Of a stretch of 64,000 nucleotides of DNA, positions 48,058-57,005 are shown in pieces. The notes under the pieces were generated by a model, which saw only the letters and a program-made list of their open reading frames with translations, was not told the DNA's origin and made no database searches. The position numbers were made by a program, and so were the translations under genes. The first letter of the stretch is position 1; every line of letters starts with the position of its first letter. Source of the stretch: an uncultured Flavobacteriales bacterium (GTDB taxonomy: Bacteria; Bacteroidota; Bacteroidia; Flavobacteriales_G; Salibacteraceae); NCBI GenBank assembly GCA_913020435.1, contig CAJVZZ010000010.1:1-64000 (forward strand), written 5' to 3'.

Positions 48058-48928
48058 ATTCGGCGGATTAGGAATAGCGATGGTAACACCGTTTTTAAAG
48101 AATGGTAGAGTAGATTTTGACGGCTTAACAGCATTGACAAATCATTTAGTAGATGGTGGGGTTGATTTTTTAGTTGTTCAAGGAACCACAGGTGAACCAG
48201 CAACCATGAACCAGTCTGAGCAACAAGATGTTTTAGAACATGTAAAGAAAATTAATGCCAGTCGTTTGCCGCTGGTATTTGGTCAAGGCGGAAACAACAC
48301 TCAAGCTGTAATTGATGGATTTAAGTCCTTTGATTTTACTGGTGTTGACGCCATTCTATCGGCAAGTCCATACTACAACAAACCTACGCAAGAAGGAATT
48401 TATCAGCATTACAAGGCGTTGAGTGAAAATTGCCCGGTAGATATCATTCTGTACAATGTTCCAGGAAGAACAGCTTCTAACATGAGTGCTGCAACGACCT
48501 TGCGATTGGCACATGATTTTGATAACGTGATTGCCGTAAAAGAGGCAAGTGGAGACTTGGGTCAAGTTGCACAAATAATAAAAGGAAAACCAGAGGGGTT
48601 TGCAGTTATTTCAGGAGATGACCCTTTAGTTACACCACATATTTCTATTGGTGGTGATGGTGTTATTTCAGTAATTGGAAACGCTATTCCAAAAGACTTT
48701 GGCAAACTGACTCATGATGCAATCAAAGGGGATTATAAAAGCGCTGCAGCGCTGCACATTCGATTATTAGACTTGATTGATTTACTATTTGTCGAAGGAA
48801 ACCCTGGCGGTGTTAAAGCAGCATTGGAAACAAAAGGTATTTGCGGCGATTTTGTGCGGTTGCCATTAGTTCCTGTCTCAGAAGCTACAAAGTCTGCAAT
48901 TAAGCTTGAAATAGAAGGATTAGCCTAA
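48047..48928 (+). CDS. dapA: 4-hydroxy-tetrahydrodipicolinate synthase
   Basis: 293-aa TIM-barrel. Motifs: GTTGEPATM near 45, LYNVPGRT (Tyr about 138), catalytic Lys in VIAVKEASGDL (about 168) and VISGDDPLVTPHISIGGDGV. It condenses pyruvate with aspartate semialdehyde in lysine and peptidoglycan synthesis. TTGEPAT replaces the usual TTGESAT. Confidence 0.96.
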   Translation: MQHKFGGLGIAMVTPFLKNGRVDFDGLTALTNHLVDGGVDFLVVQGTTGEPATMNQSEQQDVLEHVKKINASRLPLVFGQGGNNTQAVIDGFKSFDFTGVDAILSASPYYNKPTQEGIYQHYKALSENCPVDIILYNVPGRTASNMSAATTLRLAHDFDNVIAVKEASGDLGQVAQIIKGKPEGFAVISGDDPLVTPHISIGGDGVISVIGNAIPKDFGKLTHDAIKGDYKSAAALHIRLLDLIDLLFVEGNPGGVKAALETKGICGDFVRLPLVPVSEATKSAIKLEIEGLA

Positions 48929-48943
48929 TCTAATTGAAACGGC

Positions 48944-49787
48944 TTGATTGATAAGAAGGGAATAGTTGAGTATTATGATGTTGCCCAAGTTTCTTATCAA
49001 GACGTTTGGCACTTAGACGATTGCCTGGCATTACATTATGGTTTTTGGGAATCGGGTGTAACATCCCTAAGACAGGCGTTGGTTAAAGAAAACGAGGTTC
49101 TCGCTCAACTTGCTGGCATTCAACTAGGAGACGCGATATTGGATGCAGGTTGTGGGGTTGGGGGAAGCTCAATTTACCTTGCAAAAACAATTGGTTGTTC
49201 AGTTACTGGAATTACGCTTAGCGATCAACAAGTAGATAAAGCGCAGGAATTTGCCAGTAAAAATGGAGTAGAGGAGTTGTGCAATTTCCAAGCTGTTGAT
49301 TTTCATGAAACTCCATTTGCAGTCGAGAGCTTTGATGTGATTTTGTTTACAGAGAGTTTTGCTATTCGACTGAACCAAAACGATTGCGCTCTGAAATGTA
49401 TTGTTTGCTAAAACCTGGAGGACGAATCATTATTGCTGATGGTTTTTTGGCTAAATAAATCAACGCTCCAAAGGTTGTCAAACTACTTTCGAATTGGTAG
49501 AACAATTGGATGGTAAATGGTATTTTATATTCTCCAGCTATCAAGAAGCACATGAACGAAATTGGATTTTTAAATTAAAGACTATTCCTCCAAAATTGCT
49601 AAATCGGCCAAGTTTCACTATCGTTATGCTTTAGCCGCAATTTTCATTCGAAAGTTTTGGACTTTGTTTGGAAGAAGTAAGGCAATGAAATCAACATAAA
49701 GAATACTTATGGAGCAAATTACCAGTATCAAGCCTTTAAGAAAAGGTTGTGGAAGTATGAAGTGATTTTGGGAAGGAAAAAGTGAGA
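48944..49787 (+). pseudogene. Class I SAM-dependent methyltransferase, frameshifted (copy 1)
   Basis: The 5' part is intact from TTG 48944: VEYYDVAQVSYQDVWHLDD, LALHYGFW, and the SAM loop LDAGCGVGGSS, then VDFHETPFAVESFDVI. Near 49370 the frame shifts; other frames continue the protein as LRSEMYCLLKPGGRIIIADG, VNGILYSPAIKKHMNEIGF, FHYRYALAAIFIRKFWTLFG and YQAFKKRLWKYEVILGRKK to 49787. At least three shifts or stops break it. The 5' open frame alone (48944-49411) would give 155 aa lacking half of the fold. It resembles UbiE/tocopherol-type methyltransferases. The 3' part is duplicated at 52034-52628. Confidence 0.8.
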
Positions 49788-49788
49788 T
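49194..49788 (+). repeat. 595-bp direct repeat, left copy
   Basis: Aligns without gaps to 52034-52628 (offset 2840). By eye the core 49259-49761 is identical, whereas the first ~60 bases differ at about 12 positions and the last ~27 at 2. Confidence 0.85.
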
Positions 49789-49947
49789 ATTACAGCTTCG
49801 TTGAGTTTGGATTATTACAATAAGAAAAACAATACTTGAATTCTGAAGTACTAAAAATCAACCGTAAAAATTCACGTTTGAAACACATTAAAATTCTGGT
49901 TGTTAACGTTGTATTAAGTAGTTGTAAAGGAAGTTTAAATTGATGGT

Positions 49948-50748
49948 TTAGTTAAAGTTGATTTTCAAATTTACTGAAAACCTTTGGTCGAGTCCTAGTT
50001 TGCCAGTAACTGGTAAGCCTGCGTAGAAATAGCTGTATTTAGCTTCGAGATCTAACCATTTGTTTACTTTAAATATAAGTTTACTTGCTATTTCAATATT
50101 TGAATTTGTTGAGTTATTAGGATCTAAGTCATAATCGAACTTTGCAGAAAAATCAACACTCTCAAATAAGTTAACGTCAACTTTACAACCTGCTTGTAAA
50201 AACTGGTTAGTTCCGTTATTATAATCATTAATCAAATTGTTTGTTACTGCACTATTTCTAATTTGATATCCTAAACGGTAGGTTAAACTAAATGTTTTTT
50301 TTGTCTTTAATGTTTCAAGAATACCTACTCCGAAACGGTATTGGCTGTCATAACCTCTATAAGTGTTTCTAAACGCTGTTATTTTTCCGTATAACTTAAA
50401 ACGGTATTTCAGCTTTACTAAATCAATTAAACTCAGTTCAATGTTTTCATCTACTCTTTTGCCTCTGCTAGTAAATTGGAAATAATGGCCGTCAAAGGTT
50501 ACCGTTTGCCTCTTAAACTTCCTTTCAAGTTCACTTTCAAAATCAGTGCTACTTCTATCCACATTGCCGTAAGAAGCATTAATTCCTATAGAAATAAATC
50601 CCGAATTTTTTTTTTCAACTTCAACTTCAGGTTCAATTTGAGGCTCAACTTCAGTTTCCTCTTGACTAAAAAGTGCTGGGGTTATTGTTGTCAAAAGCAA
50701 ATGAACAAGAAAAATATTTCTTAAATATCTTACTTTAATACTCAACAT
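49948..50748 (-). CDS. DUF481 outer-membrane beta-barrel-like protein
   Basis: 266 aa with a signal peptide (IFLVHLLLTTITPALFSQ, to about 29), an acidic Glu-rich linker (EVEPQIEPEVEVE) and then alternating beta-strands ending in a C-terminal Asn-Phe-Asn. This is the plan of DUF481/YdiY-like salt-stress outer membrane proteins. Its start overlaps the mscS end by 14 bases, so the pair is co-expressed, which fits a role in osmotic stress. Confidence 0.75.
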   Translation of the reverse strand: MLSIKVRYLRNIFLVHLLLTTITPALFSQEETEVEPQIEPEVEVEKKNSGFISIGINASYGNVDRSSTDFESELERKFKRQTVTFDGHYFQFTSRGKRVDENIELSLIDLVKLKYRFKLYGKITAFRNTYRGYDSQYRFGVGILETLKTKKTFSLTYRLGYQIRNSAVTNNLINDYNNGTNQFLQAGCKVDVNLFESVDFSAKFDYDLDPNNSTNSNIEIASKLIFKVNKWLDLEAKYSYFYAGLPVTGKLGLDQRFSVNLKINFN

Positions 50749-51805
50749 CTAAGTTGTATCGCATCTGAGTTTTATCTGAAAACTTAAGGCCGTTTTGCTT
50801 AAATCCTTCTAAAATCTTAAGGTTGATTACTGACCTAGTTTTAATTTTAGAAAAATCATTACCTATCCAATACAATAACATTACATCAAAAGAAACTTCG
50901 CTCATTTTGATAAAGCCAGAAACCACTGCATCTTTTGTTCCTTCTGTTGATTTAACTGCTTCTTTTAAAATTTTCATGGTTAACTCAATATCTTCAGTAG
51001 TTGAAGAAATATCCATTTTATAAACTCCGAAAAGCTGTCTGCCATCTTCTGAGTCAACGTTTACCAATTCTTGGTTGGTCATCATGCTATTTGGTATGCT
51101 TACCAATCTTCCCTCGTAACGGGTTTTTATTGTACTAGTTCTAATGCCTATTTCTTGAATTGTTCCGTCTATATTGCATAGGGTTCCTTTTATTTGTACC
51201 CGATCTCCAACTTTTACATGTTTATCGAGGTAAATAATTACGCTACCAACCATGTTCCCAAAAGTATGTTGCACCGCAAGCGCAAAGGCAAATCCGCCAA
51301 TTCCTAATCCTGCTAAAACAGCAGAAACATCGTAACCAGCATTATTAAGTGCTACTAAAATACCTAACGACCAAATTGTAATTAACAGCCCCTTTCTAAC
51401 GATGGGTAATATGTGATCATCAATTTGACTCTCGGTTTTTTCAACAATAGGAATAAGATATTCTTTATGAAGTGCGTCATAAAGTCTTGCAACCATCCAT
51501 GTTCCAGCTATAGTAAAAATGAAATCGAAAGAATAGTCAAGGCCCTCGCTAACACTTTCACTGATTTTTAAGTTGTGTAATGAAAATTGAATACCCAAAA
51601 GTGCTACCATGAAGGTAGTTGGCTCTTCAATCATATCAACTATAATGTCATCTAAATTAGTTTTTGTTTTTTTGGTTAACTTACCTAAAACGGTTTTAAA
51701 AAACCAATAAACTAATCGGGAAATAATTAAGCACACTATTATGAGAGCAAAAGTTGAAGCCCAAGCAAATAGGCTATTACCGTAGTATAATTTTTCGAAA
51801 AACAT
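50735..51805 (-). CDS. MscS family mechanosensitive channel
   Basis: 356 aa from ATG 51805 (MFFEKLYYGNSLFAWA, the usual N-terminus in Bacteroidota); a longer frame starts at 51877. Four to five membrane helices, the pore helix AGLGIGGFAFALAVQ (about 180-195) and HTFGNMVGSVIIYLDKHVKVGD at the start of the beta domain are MscS hallmarks. It releases solutes during osmotic downshift. Upstream of the DUF481 gene. Confidence 0.88.
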   Translation of the reverse strand: MFFEKLYYGNSLFAWASTFALIIVCLIISRLVYWFFKTVLGKLTKKTKTNLDDIIVDMIEEPTTFMVALLGIQFSLHNLKISESVSEGLDYSFDFIFTIAGTWMVARLYDALHKEYLIPIVEKTESQIDDHILPIVRKGLLITIWSLGILVALNNAGYDVSAVLAGLGIGGFAFALAVQHTFGNMVGSVIIYLDKHVKVGDRVQIKGTLCNIDGTIQEIGIRTSTIKTRYEGRLVSIPNSMMTNQELVNVDSEDGRQLFGVYKMDISSTTEDIELTMKILKEAVKSTEGTKDAVVSGFIKMSEVSFDVMLLYWIGNDFSKIKTRSVINLKILEGFKQNGLKFSDKTQMRYNLDVEY

Positions 51806-52033
51806 ATTAATAATGGAGTAAGAAATGGTCAATAAAAAATGTAAGTGCAAATGAAAGATAAATATTAAAATGAGCATTATTTTTGATCATAAAACAATTT
51901 TCTTTTAAGAAAATAACGTTTTATCTATGCTTTTTTACTGCTGTAAGTTTAAGGTAAAACAAGACAATTTATGTCTTTAAACAATTTACCTTTATTTGGA
52001 TACCGTCTTGCTATGAAAGGGTATACTGTTTTT

Positions 52034-52628
52034 GTTGTTCAGTTATTGGAATTACGCTTAGCGATGAACAAGTAGCTGAAGCATAGAAATTTTTCGTCAA
52101 AAATGGAGTAGAGGAGTTGTGCAATTTCCAAGCTGTTGATTTTCATGAAACTCCATTTGCAGTCGAGAGCTTTGATGTGATTTTGTTTACAGAGAGTTTT
52201 GCTATTCGACTGAACCAAAACGATTGCGCTCTGAAATGTATTGTTTGCTAAAACCTGGAGGACGAATCATTATTGCTGATGGTTTTTTGGCTAAATAAAT
52301 CAACGCTCCAAAGGTTGTCAAACTACTTTCGAATTGGTAGAACAATTGGATGGTAAATGGTATTTTATATTCTCCAGCTATCAAGAAGCACATGAACGAA
52401 ATTGGATTTTTAAATTAAAGACTATTCCTCCAAAATTGCTAAATCGGCCAAGTTTCACTATCGTTATGCTTTAGCCGCAATTTTCATTCGAAAGTTTTGG
52501 ACTTTGTTTGGAAGAAGTAAGGCAATGAAATCAACATAAAGAATACTTATGGAGCAAATTACCAGTATCAAGCCTTTAAGAAAAGGTTGTGGAAGTATGA
52601 ATTGATTTTGGGTAGGAAAAAGTGAGAT
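52034..52628 (+). pseudogene. 3' fragment of the same methyltransferase (copy 2, right repeat)
   Basis: Right copy of the direct repeat 49194-49788. It begins mid-gene (VIGITLSDEQ), has its own TAG near 52085, and then carries exactly the same downstream breaks as copy 1. No 5' half of the gene exists here. It has no plausible start and is not expressed as a methyltransferase. The stretch 51806-52033 between it and mscS holds no gene. Confidence 0.8.
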
Positions 52629-52667
52629 GGTTTTGAGTTCTCTATTCGCTCTGGCGTCTGCTTCTTT

Positions 52668-52754
52668 CTAGCTTCGATCGAAATCGGTTTTTTTCACAGC
52701 GATCAAAAGAGCTCCAATTAAACTTAGAACTAGTATTATATCTAGAATAATCAT
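52668..52754 (-). CDS. Possible 28-aa single-span membrane protein
   Basis: ATG at 52754 gives MIILDIILVLSLIGALLIAV and a short charged tail KKTDFDRS. It is one hydrophobic helix plus a charged tail, the plan of KdpF-like or regulatory small membrane proteins. No kdp genes are nearby. Length and composition could also be chance in AT-rich DNA. Confidence 0.35.
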   Translation of the reverse strand: MIILDIILVLSLIGALLIAVKKTDFDRS

Positions 52755-52869
52755 TTGTAATGCGTTTGGTTTTTTAAATGAGGTTAGTTAATGACTACTG
52801 TATGTGGCGTGAGGAACGAATGACATATAAAGTATGTTAGGTTTAGTTTTAATTTAAAAAAATATAGAT

Positions 52870-53100
52870 ATGAGTAATCAACATTATAGTATAAGCGGAG
52901 AAGTAGAGGTAACTATTAAGGTTAAAATAAAAGACTTGAGAATTAGTACTTACCAACACTTAAATGAAATACAACAAGCAGAAAATGTTACTCACTTTAA
53001 GCAAGAGATTGGGAGGCATTTAAAGGATAAATTAAGCACAAGCTACAACCAAGAAGAAATTACTTTTGGAGTTGATTGGTGGAGTTTTGAGATTGAGTGA
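52870..53100 (+). CDS. Small protein of unknown function
   Basis: 76 aa, ATG 52870. Soluble and polar, with IKVKIKDLRISTYQHLNEIQ and a C-terminal GVDWWSFEIE. No family recognised. Normal amino-acid composition and an A-rich leader support it being real, but it is short. Confidence 0.45.
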   Translation: MSNQHYSISGEVEVTIKVKIKDLRISTYQHLNEIQQAENVTHFKQEIGRHLKDKLSTSYNQEEITFGVDWWSFEIE

Positions 53101-53263
53101 TTAAATCTAACAACTCGCTAAGGTAAACTTTCTCTCAAAATATTCACATACCGACCCATATAGGGTGCGCTAAGAAACATATTACACTTATTTCGCTTAT
53201 AGATTATTTTCCATCTTTATAATCAGCAACTGTCCAAAAAAACCACAACCTTTGAACTTGTAA

Positions 53264-53368
53264 AATTACGAGTCAATAGTAGGCGGAGGAAGTGCAGGTC
53301 TGTTGTTAGCTGCATCTTTAAAACTTAGCTTAGAAAACGAAAAAAAACATTCATTTTATGTCTTTTAA
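53264..53368 (+). pseudogene. Fragment of an FAD/NAD-binding (Rossmann) protein
   Basis: The frame from 53264 reads NYESIVGGGSAGLLLAASLK and SLENEKKHSFYVF before a TAA at 53366-53368. GxGxxG with AAxL is the N-terminal dinucleotide-binding loop of flavoprotein monooxygenases and tryptophan halogenases. No more of the protein is present; the rest is replaced by the helicase gene, whose ATG at 53358 lies inside the fragment in another frame. No start codon is visible for the fragment. Confidence 0.4.
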
Positions 53369-54527
53369 AGAATTAGGGCTAGCTTCCTATTTATTAAACT
53401 CCATCGCCAAACAAGCGTATAAAAAGCCGACTCAAATTCAGGAGCAGGCCATTCCTGTAATCCTGCAAGGAAAAGATGTATTGGGCATTGCACCGACAGG
53501 TTCAGGAAAAACGGCAGCCTATGCATTGCCTATTTTACAAAACTTGGAGGGCAAAACAAAAACTAAGAATAGGCACATAAATGTGCTGGTTTTAGTTCCT
53601 ACACGAGAGTTAGCGGGTCAAGTGGAGGAGGTCTTTAAGTCCTTTTCTCAAGACTTGCCTTTTCAGTTTAAATCTATGGCGGTTTTCGGCGGTGTATCTA
53701 TAAATCCACAAATGATAGGTATGCAGCACATAAACGTGTTGGTTGCTACTCCTGGACGTTTATTAGAGCTTACAGAATCAAACGCAATGCATTTTGATGA
53801 CCTAAGCACGTTGATATTGGATGAGGCAGATAAGATGCTCAACCTTGGGTTTAAAAAGGAAATGGATAAAGTATTTGCGCTATTGCCAAAACACCGTCAA
53901 AATCTACTGTTCTCTGCAACCCTCAGTCCCGAAGTGCAAAAGGTAGAGCGGGTTTTATTGAAGAATCCAACTTTAATACAGATTGAAGCTGAAAAAGACA
54001 AACTTGAATTAATCAATCAAGTGGGTTATTTGGTTACGCCAGAAAAAAAAGGTCCGCTGCTGCGTCATTTGATAAAAAGCAACGATTGGAGGCAAGTGTT
54101 GGTATTTACTTCTTCGGTATATCAGGCCGATTTGGTTGCTGATAAATTGCAGAAAAACGGGATCAATGCCCAGGCTATTCACAGCAAGAAAAGTCAAGAT
54201 AAAAGGAAGACTGGCTTGGCTAATTTCATATCTGGAGATTTGCGTGTGCTGGTATCCACAGATTTACTTTCTAGAGGAATTGACATTACATTTTTACCCC
54301 ATGTAATTAATTACGAATTGCCTCGGTCGCCTAAAGATTTTGTGCATCGTATTGGAAGAACAGGTCGAGCAGAGAACCCCGGTAATGCAATCACTTTTGT
54401 GACTGAGGAAGACCAACATCATATTCATGTAATTCAAAAAAAGATGAAGCACTGGATAAAAATGATAGACACGGAGACTATGGATTTAAATACATCGGCG
54501 AACCCTGAAACGAGCAGCGAAACGTAA
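53358..54527 (+). CDS. DEAD-box RNA helicase, RhlE-like
   Basis: 389 aa. Motifs in order are IQEQAIPVIL (Q), APTGSGKTAAY (I), PTRELAGQ (Ia), TPGRLLEL (Ib), DEADKM (II), SATLSPE (III), LVFTSS (IV), HSKKSQDKR and VSTDLLSRGID (V) and HRIGRTGRA (VI). Unwinds RNA in ribosome assembly or decay. It lacks the long basic tail of some RhlE proteins. Confidence 0.92.
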   Translation: MSFKELGLASYLLNSIAKQAYKKPTQIQEQAIPVILQGKDVLGIAPTGSGKTAAYALPILQNLEGKTKTKNRHINVLVLVPTRELAGQVEEVFKSFSQDLPFQFKSMAVFGGVSINPQMIGMQHINVLVATPGRLLELTESNAMHFDDLSTLILDEADKMLNLGFKKEMDKVFALLPKHRQNLLFSATLSPEVQKVERVLLKNPTLIQIEAEKDKLELINQVGYLVTPEKKGPLLRHLIKSNDWRQVLVFTSSVYQADLVADKLQKNGINAQAIHSKKSQDKRKTGLANFISGDLRVLVSTDLLSRGIDITFLPHVINYELPRSPKDFVHRIGRTGRAENPGNAITFVTEEDQHHIHVIQKKMKHWIKMIDTETMDLNTSANPETSSET

Positions 54528-54624
54528 TAAAAGGATTTTATTTTTTTAAATGCTCAAAAGCTTAATTAAAAAAAGCCACAGCAGCGTTTTATTGGGGAAC
54601 TAGACAAAGTGCTGACCAGCGCGT

Positions 54625-54948
54625 TTATTTCTTCAATACTTTATCGGCAACTTCTTGAGCATCTATGCAATATTTGTCATCGCCTTGTAACTTCCATTCG
54701 CCTGTTTTTTTGATATAGAACCGCACAGTTTTTTCAATAACCTCTGCATAACCACCAAAAGAGGCTAGCATTTTTTCAACATCTGCCATATATTCAGCTT
54801 GACTTAATTTATCAGCTTTCACACGATCCCATTGCTTACTTATCCGTTGGGATTTCTCTTTGCAATTAGGGTCTGTCGTTTTAAAAGCCATTAAAAAAAG
54901 AGAAAGTGCTTTTGCTTCTGGTGACGGTTTTTCTGTGATTTTTTTCAT
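54625..54948 (-). CDS. Small protein of unknown function
   Basis: 107 aa, charged and soluble; contains FLMAFKTTDPNCKEKSQRIS, KTVRFYIKKTGEWKL and CIDAQEVADKVLKK. No family recognised. Convergent with the helicase gene; transcribed toward it. Confidence 0.5.
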   Translation of the reverse strand: MKKITEKPSPEAKALSLFLMAFKTTDPNCKEKSQRISKQWDRVKADKLSQAEYMADVEKMLASFGGYAEVIEKTVRFYIKKTGEWKLQGDDKYCIDAQEVADKVLKK

Positions 54949-55168
54949 GCTTTGTTCTGTCTGAAATTAAGTGAATAAATGTAATTTAATATTGGCAAAC
55001 CCCATGAATAATAACGAGAAAAAGGATCAAGAGCAAGGAAACGACTAAAGCTCTGCCGTTTTGCTTATCACAGTATATTAATCGATTTTTTGTGCATTGG
55101 TTTTTTCGAATGATTTTCAACAAATCCCTAATTTGAATTGAGCCTTTTTTATCTGTGTGAATCTGCAA

Positions 55169-55960
55169 TTAATCCAAACCAACTTTCAACATCCGGATCA
55201 AATTATGTGCGTCATTCAATTCCAAAAATGGATACTCAATTCTGCTTAGAAAAAGTCCGTTTGGATGCGCTGGCCACTTCTCTTTCCATTCTTTCCCCTT
55301 CAAAATTTCAGCAAACTCATCTAACGTCATTTTTCCAGTTCCTACTTCCAACAAAAAGAAAACGCAAATCCGGACCATTCCGCGCAAAAAGCGGTTGCTT
55401 GTGATGGTGAATCGCAGTCGGCCCTGTTCCTCATTGACGAATAATTCACATGCGCTGATTTGACACAGGGTATTGCTGTAAGAATCGGGTTGCTTGCAGA
55501 GCGTTTTAAAGTCTTTAGTTTTCAATATTAGAGCTGTTGCTTTTCTCATAAGATCAAAATCTAATTTCAAATCTTCATAAAAGGAACTGTAACGCATGAG
55601 CCCAGGATCTTTATTCCAATGTATGAAATAGTCGTAGGTGCGCGCCACGGCATCATACCTGCAATGTTGCTCTTGGTTGACTTCCACGATTTCAAAAACA
55701 GCGATGCCATCGGGCAAGTTTTTATTCAGTCGAAATTTCAAATCGAATAGGGGAGCCGCTTCCAGATAGATTTGAAAGACATATTGACTGGCATGAACGC
55801 CGGCATCGGTTCGCCCACAACCATAAAGGCTGATTTGTTTTTTGAAGAGTTTAGACAGCGTTTGCTCTATAACTTCTTGAACTGTGTTTCGAGTTTCTTC
55901 TTGTCTTTGCCAACCTCTGTAATCAGTGCCATCAAATCCTATGTGTATGAAATATCGCAT
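55169..55960 (-). CDS. truA: tRNA pseudouridine(38-40) synthase TruA
   Basis: 263 aa. TruA markers: FIHIGFDGTDYRGWQRQ at the start, the catalytic Asp in GCGRTDAGVHA (about 51), a Tyr in the ARTYDYFIHW segment, and FLRGMVRICV near the C-terminus. It modifies U38-U40 in tRNA anticodon arms. Monocistronic. Confidence 0.94.
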   Translation of the reverse strand: MRYFIHIGFDGTDYRGWQRQEETRNTVQEVIEQTLSKLFKKQISLYGCGRTDAGVHASQYVFQIYLEAAPLFDLKFRLNKNLPDGIAVFEIVEVNQEQHCRYDAVARTYDYFIHWNKDPGLMRYSSFYEDLKLDFDLMRKATALILKTKDFKTLCKQPDSYSNTLCQISACELFVNEEQGRLRFTITSNRFLRGMVRICVFFLLEVGTGKMTLDEFAEILKGKEWKEKWPAHPNGLFLSRIEYPFLELNDAHNLIRMLKVGLD

Positions 55961-56405
55961 TTGTAAATTATAAAAAAGAGTAGCTCTGTTTTTTTGCAGA
56001 AGTAATGACCTGCAAGAGTATGACAGTTATTTTATCTTTTGCTCTTTGTTCATTAGTTTCATAGCTACGAGCTCAATACGTCAACTGTTCTTCCTCTCTT
56101 TTTACTCGGATTAGAAATCTGAAAACTTAGTATTGAAAAAATAGAGTGCTATTCGATTCCAGTCATTATTAAGGCAGGTGCATATTTGTTGAATTACTAT
56201 AACCAACTAAATATGGAATTAATACTCAAAGCATCTGCGAATATTAGTGTGTTACCCTAAAATAAACAAAGAACTCTTTTTGATTGAAAGTTACGTTGCG
56301 AATTAACCATAAGTGTTTGTTTAAGCGATTACAATCGATTAACAAAACGGATAAACTCAGTAATTTATCATGGCAAATCCTAATGATATTACTCGGTACG
56401 GGTGT
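55961..56405. other. 445-base gap without a recognised gene
   Basis: No open frame of coding character and no repeat of the families seen elsewhere. The truA promoter should lie in its left part. Confidence 0.5.
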
Positions 56406-56897
56406 TTAAATGAAACTACTATGTCGTTCGAAATGACAGGTATAACCATTAGGATTCCTTTCAAGATAATCTTGGTGTTGTGGTTCTGCCTTCCAAAACG
56501 GTGAAAATGCTTCTAATGTTGTTACCGCGTTTGCTTCCCATTTTCCAGATTTATTTACAATTTCAATTATTGCTTTAGCGCTTTGTAATTCTTCGTCATT
56601 CTGAAAAAATACAGTGGACCGATAACTCGAACCTCTATCATTACCTTGTTGGTCAAGGGTAGTAGGATTGTGAATTCTAAAGAAATAATCTAATATAGCT
56701 TCAAAAGAAGTTTCATTGGCATCGTATGTAAGTTCAATACCTTCAGCATGTCCAGGATGGTTTCCATAAGTCGGATTTTCGTTTTCGCCACCTTGGTATC
56801 CTACTTCGGTCTCAAGAATACCTGTTCTTTTTCGGAACAAATCTTCCATTCCCCAAAAACAGCCACCCGCTATGTATGCTTTTCTAATATTTTCCAT
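56406..56897 (-). CDS. msrA: Peptide-methionine (S)-S-oxide reductase MsrA
   Basis: 163 aa. The catalytic motif AGGCFWGMED begins at residue 11. EVGYQGGENENPTYGNHPGH and YRSTVFF follow, with FWKAEPQHQDYLERNP near the end. It repairs oxidised methionine. Ends with a short tail like many Bacteroidota MsrA. Confidence 0.95.
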   Translation of the reverse strand: MENIRKAYIAGGCFWGMEDLFRKRTGILETEVGYQGGENENPTYGNHPGHAEGIELTYDANETSFEAILDYFFRIHNPTTLDQQGNDRGSSYRSTVFFQNDEELQSAKAIIEIVNKSGKWEANAVTTLEAFSPFWKAEPQHQDYLERNPNGYTCHFERHSSFI

Positions 56898-57005
56898 TGT
56901 AATTAATTAGTATGTCTTTTATCAATTTATCAGTAGGCTGTACCTGCCCATTACTTTGCAATAGACAAACATTTAGCAATCTAGTTTTCCTTTTTATAGT
57001 TTCAG

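Noticed and set aside
49362..49553. Identical 63-aa minus-strand frames at 49362-49553 and 52202-52393
   Set aside because: They are antisense to the decayed methyltransferase; their identity reflects the DNA duplication, not a duplicated protein.
56430..56450. ATGTCGTTCGAAATGACA-like word near the msrA end as a fifth REP element
   Set aside because: It lies partly in the msrA coding end and lacks the paired inverse end.
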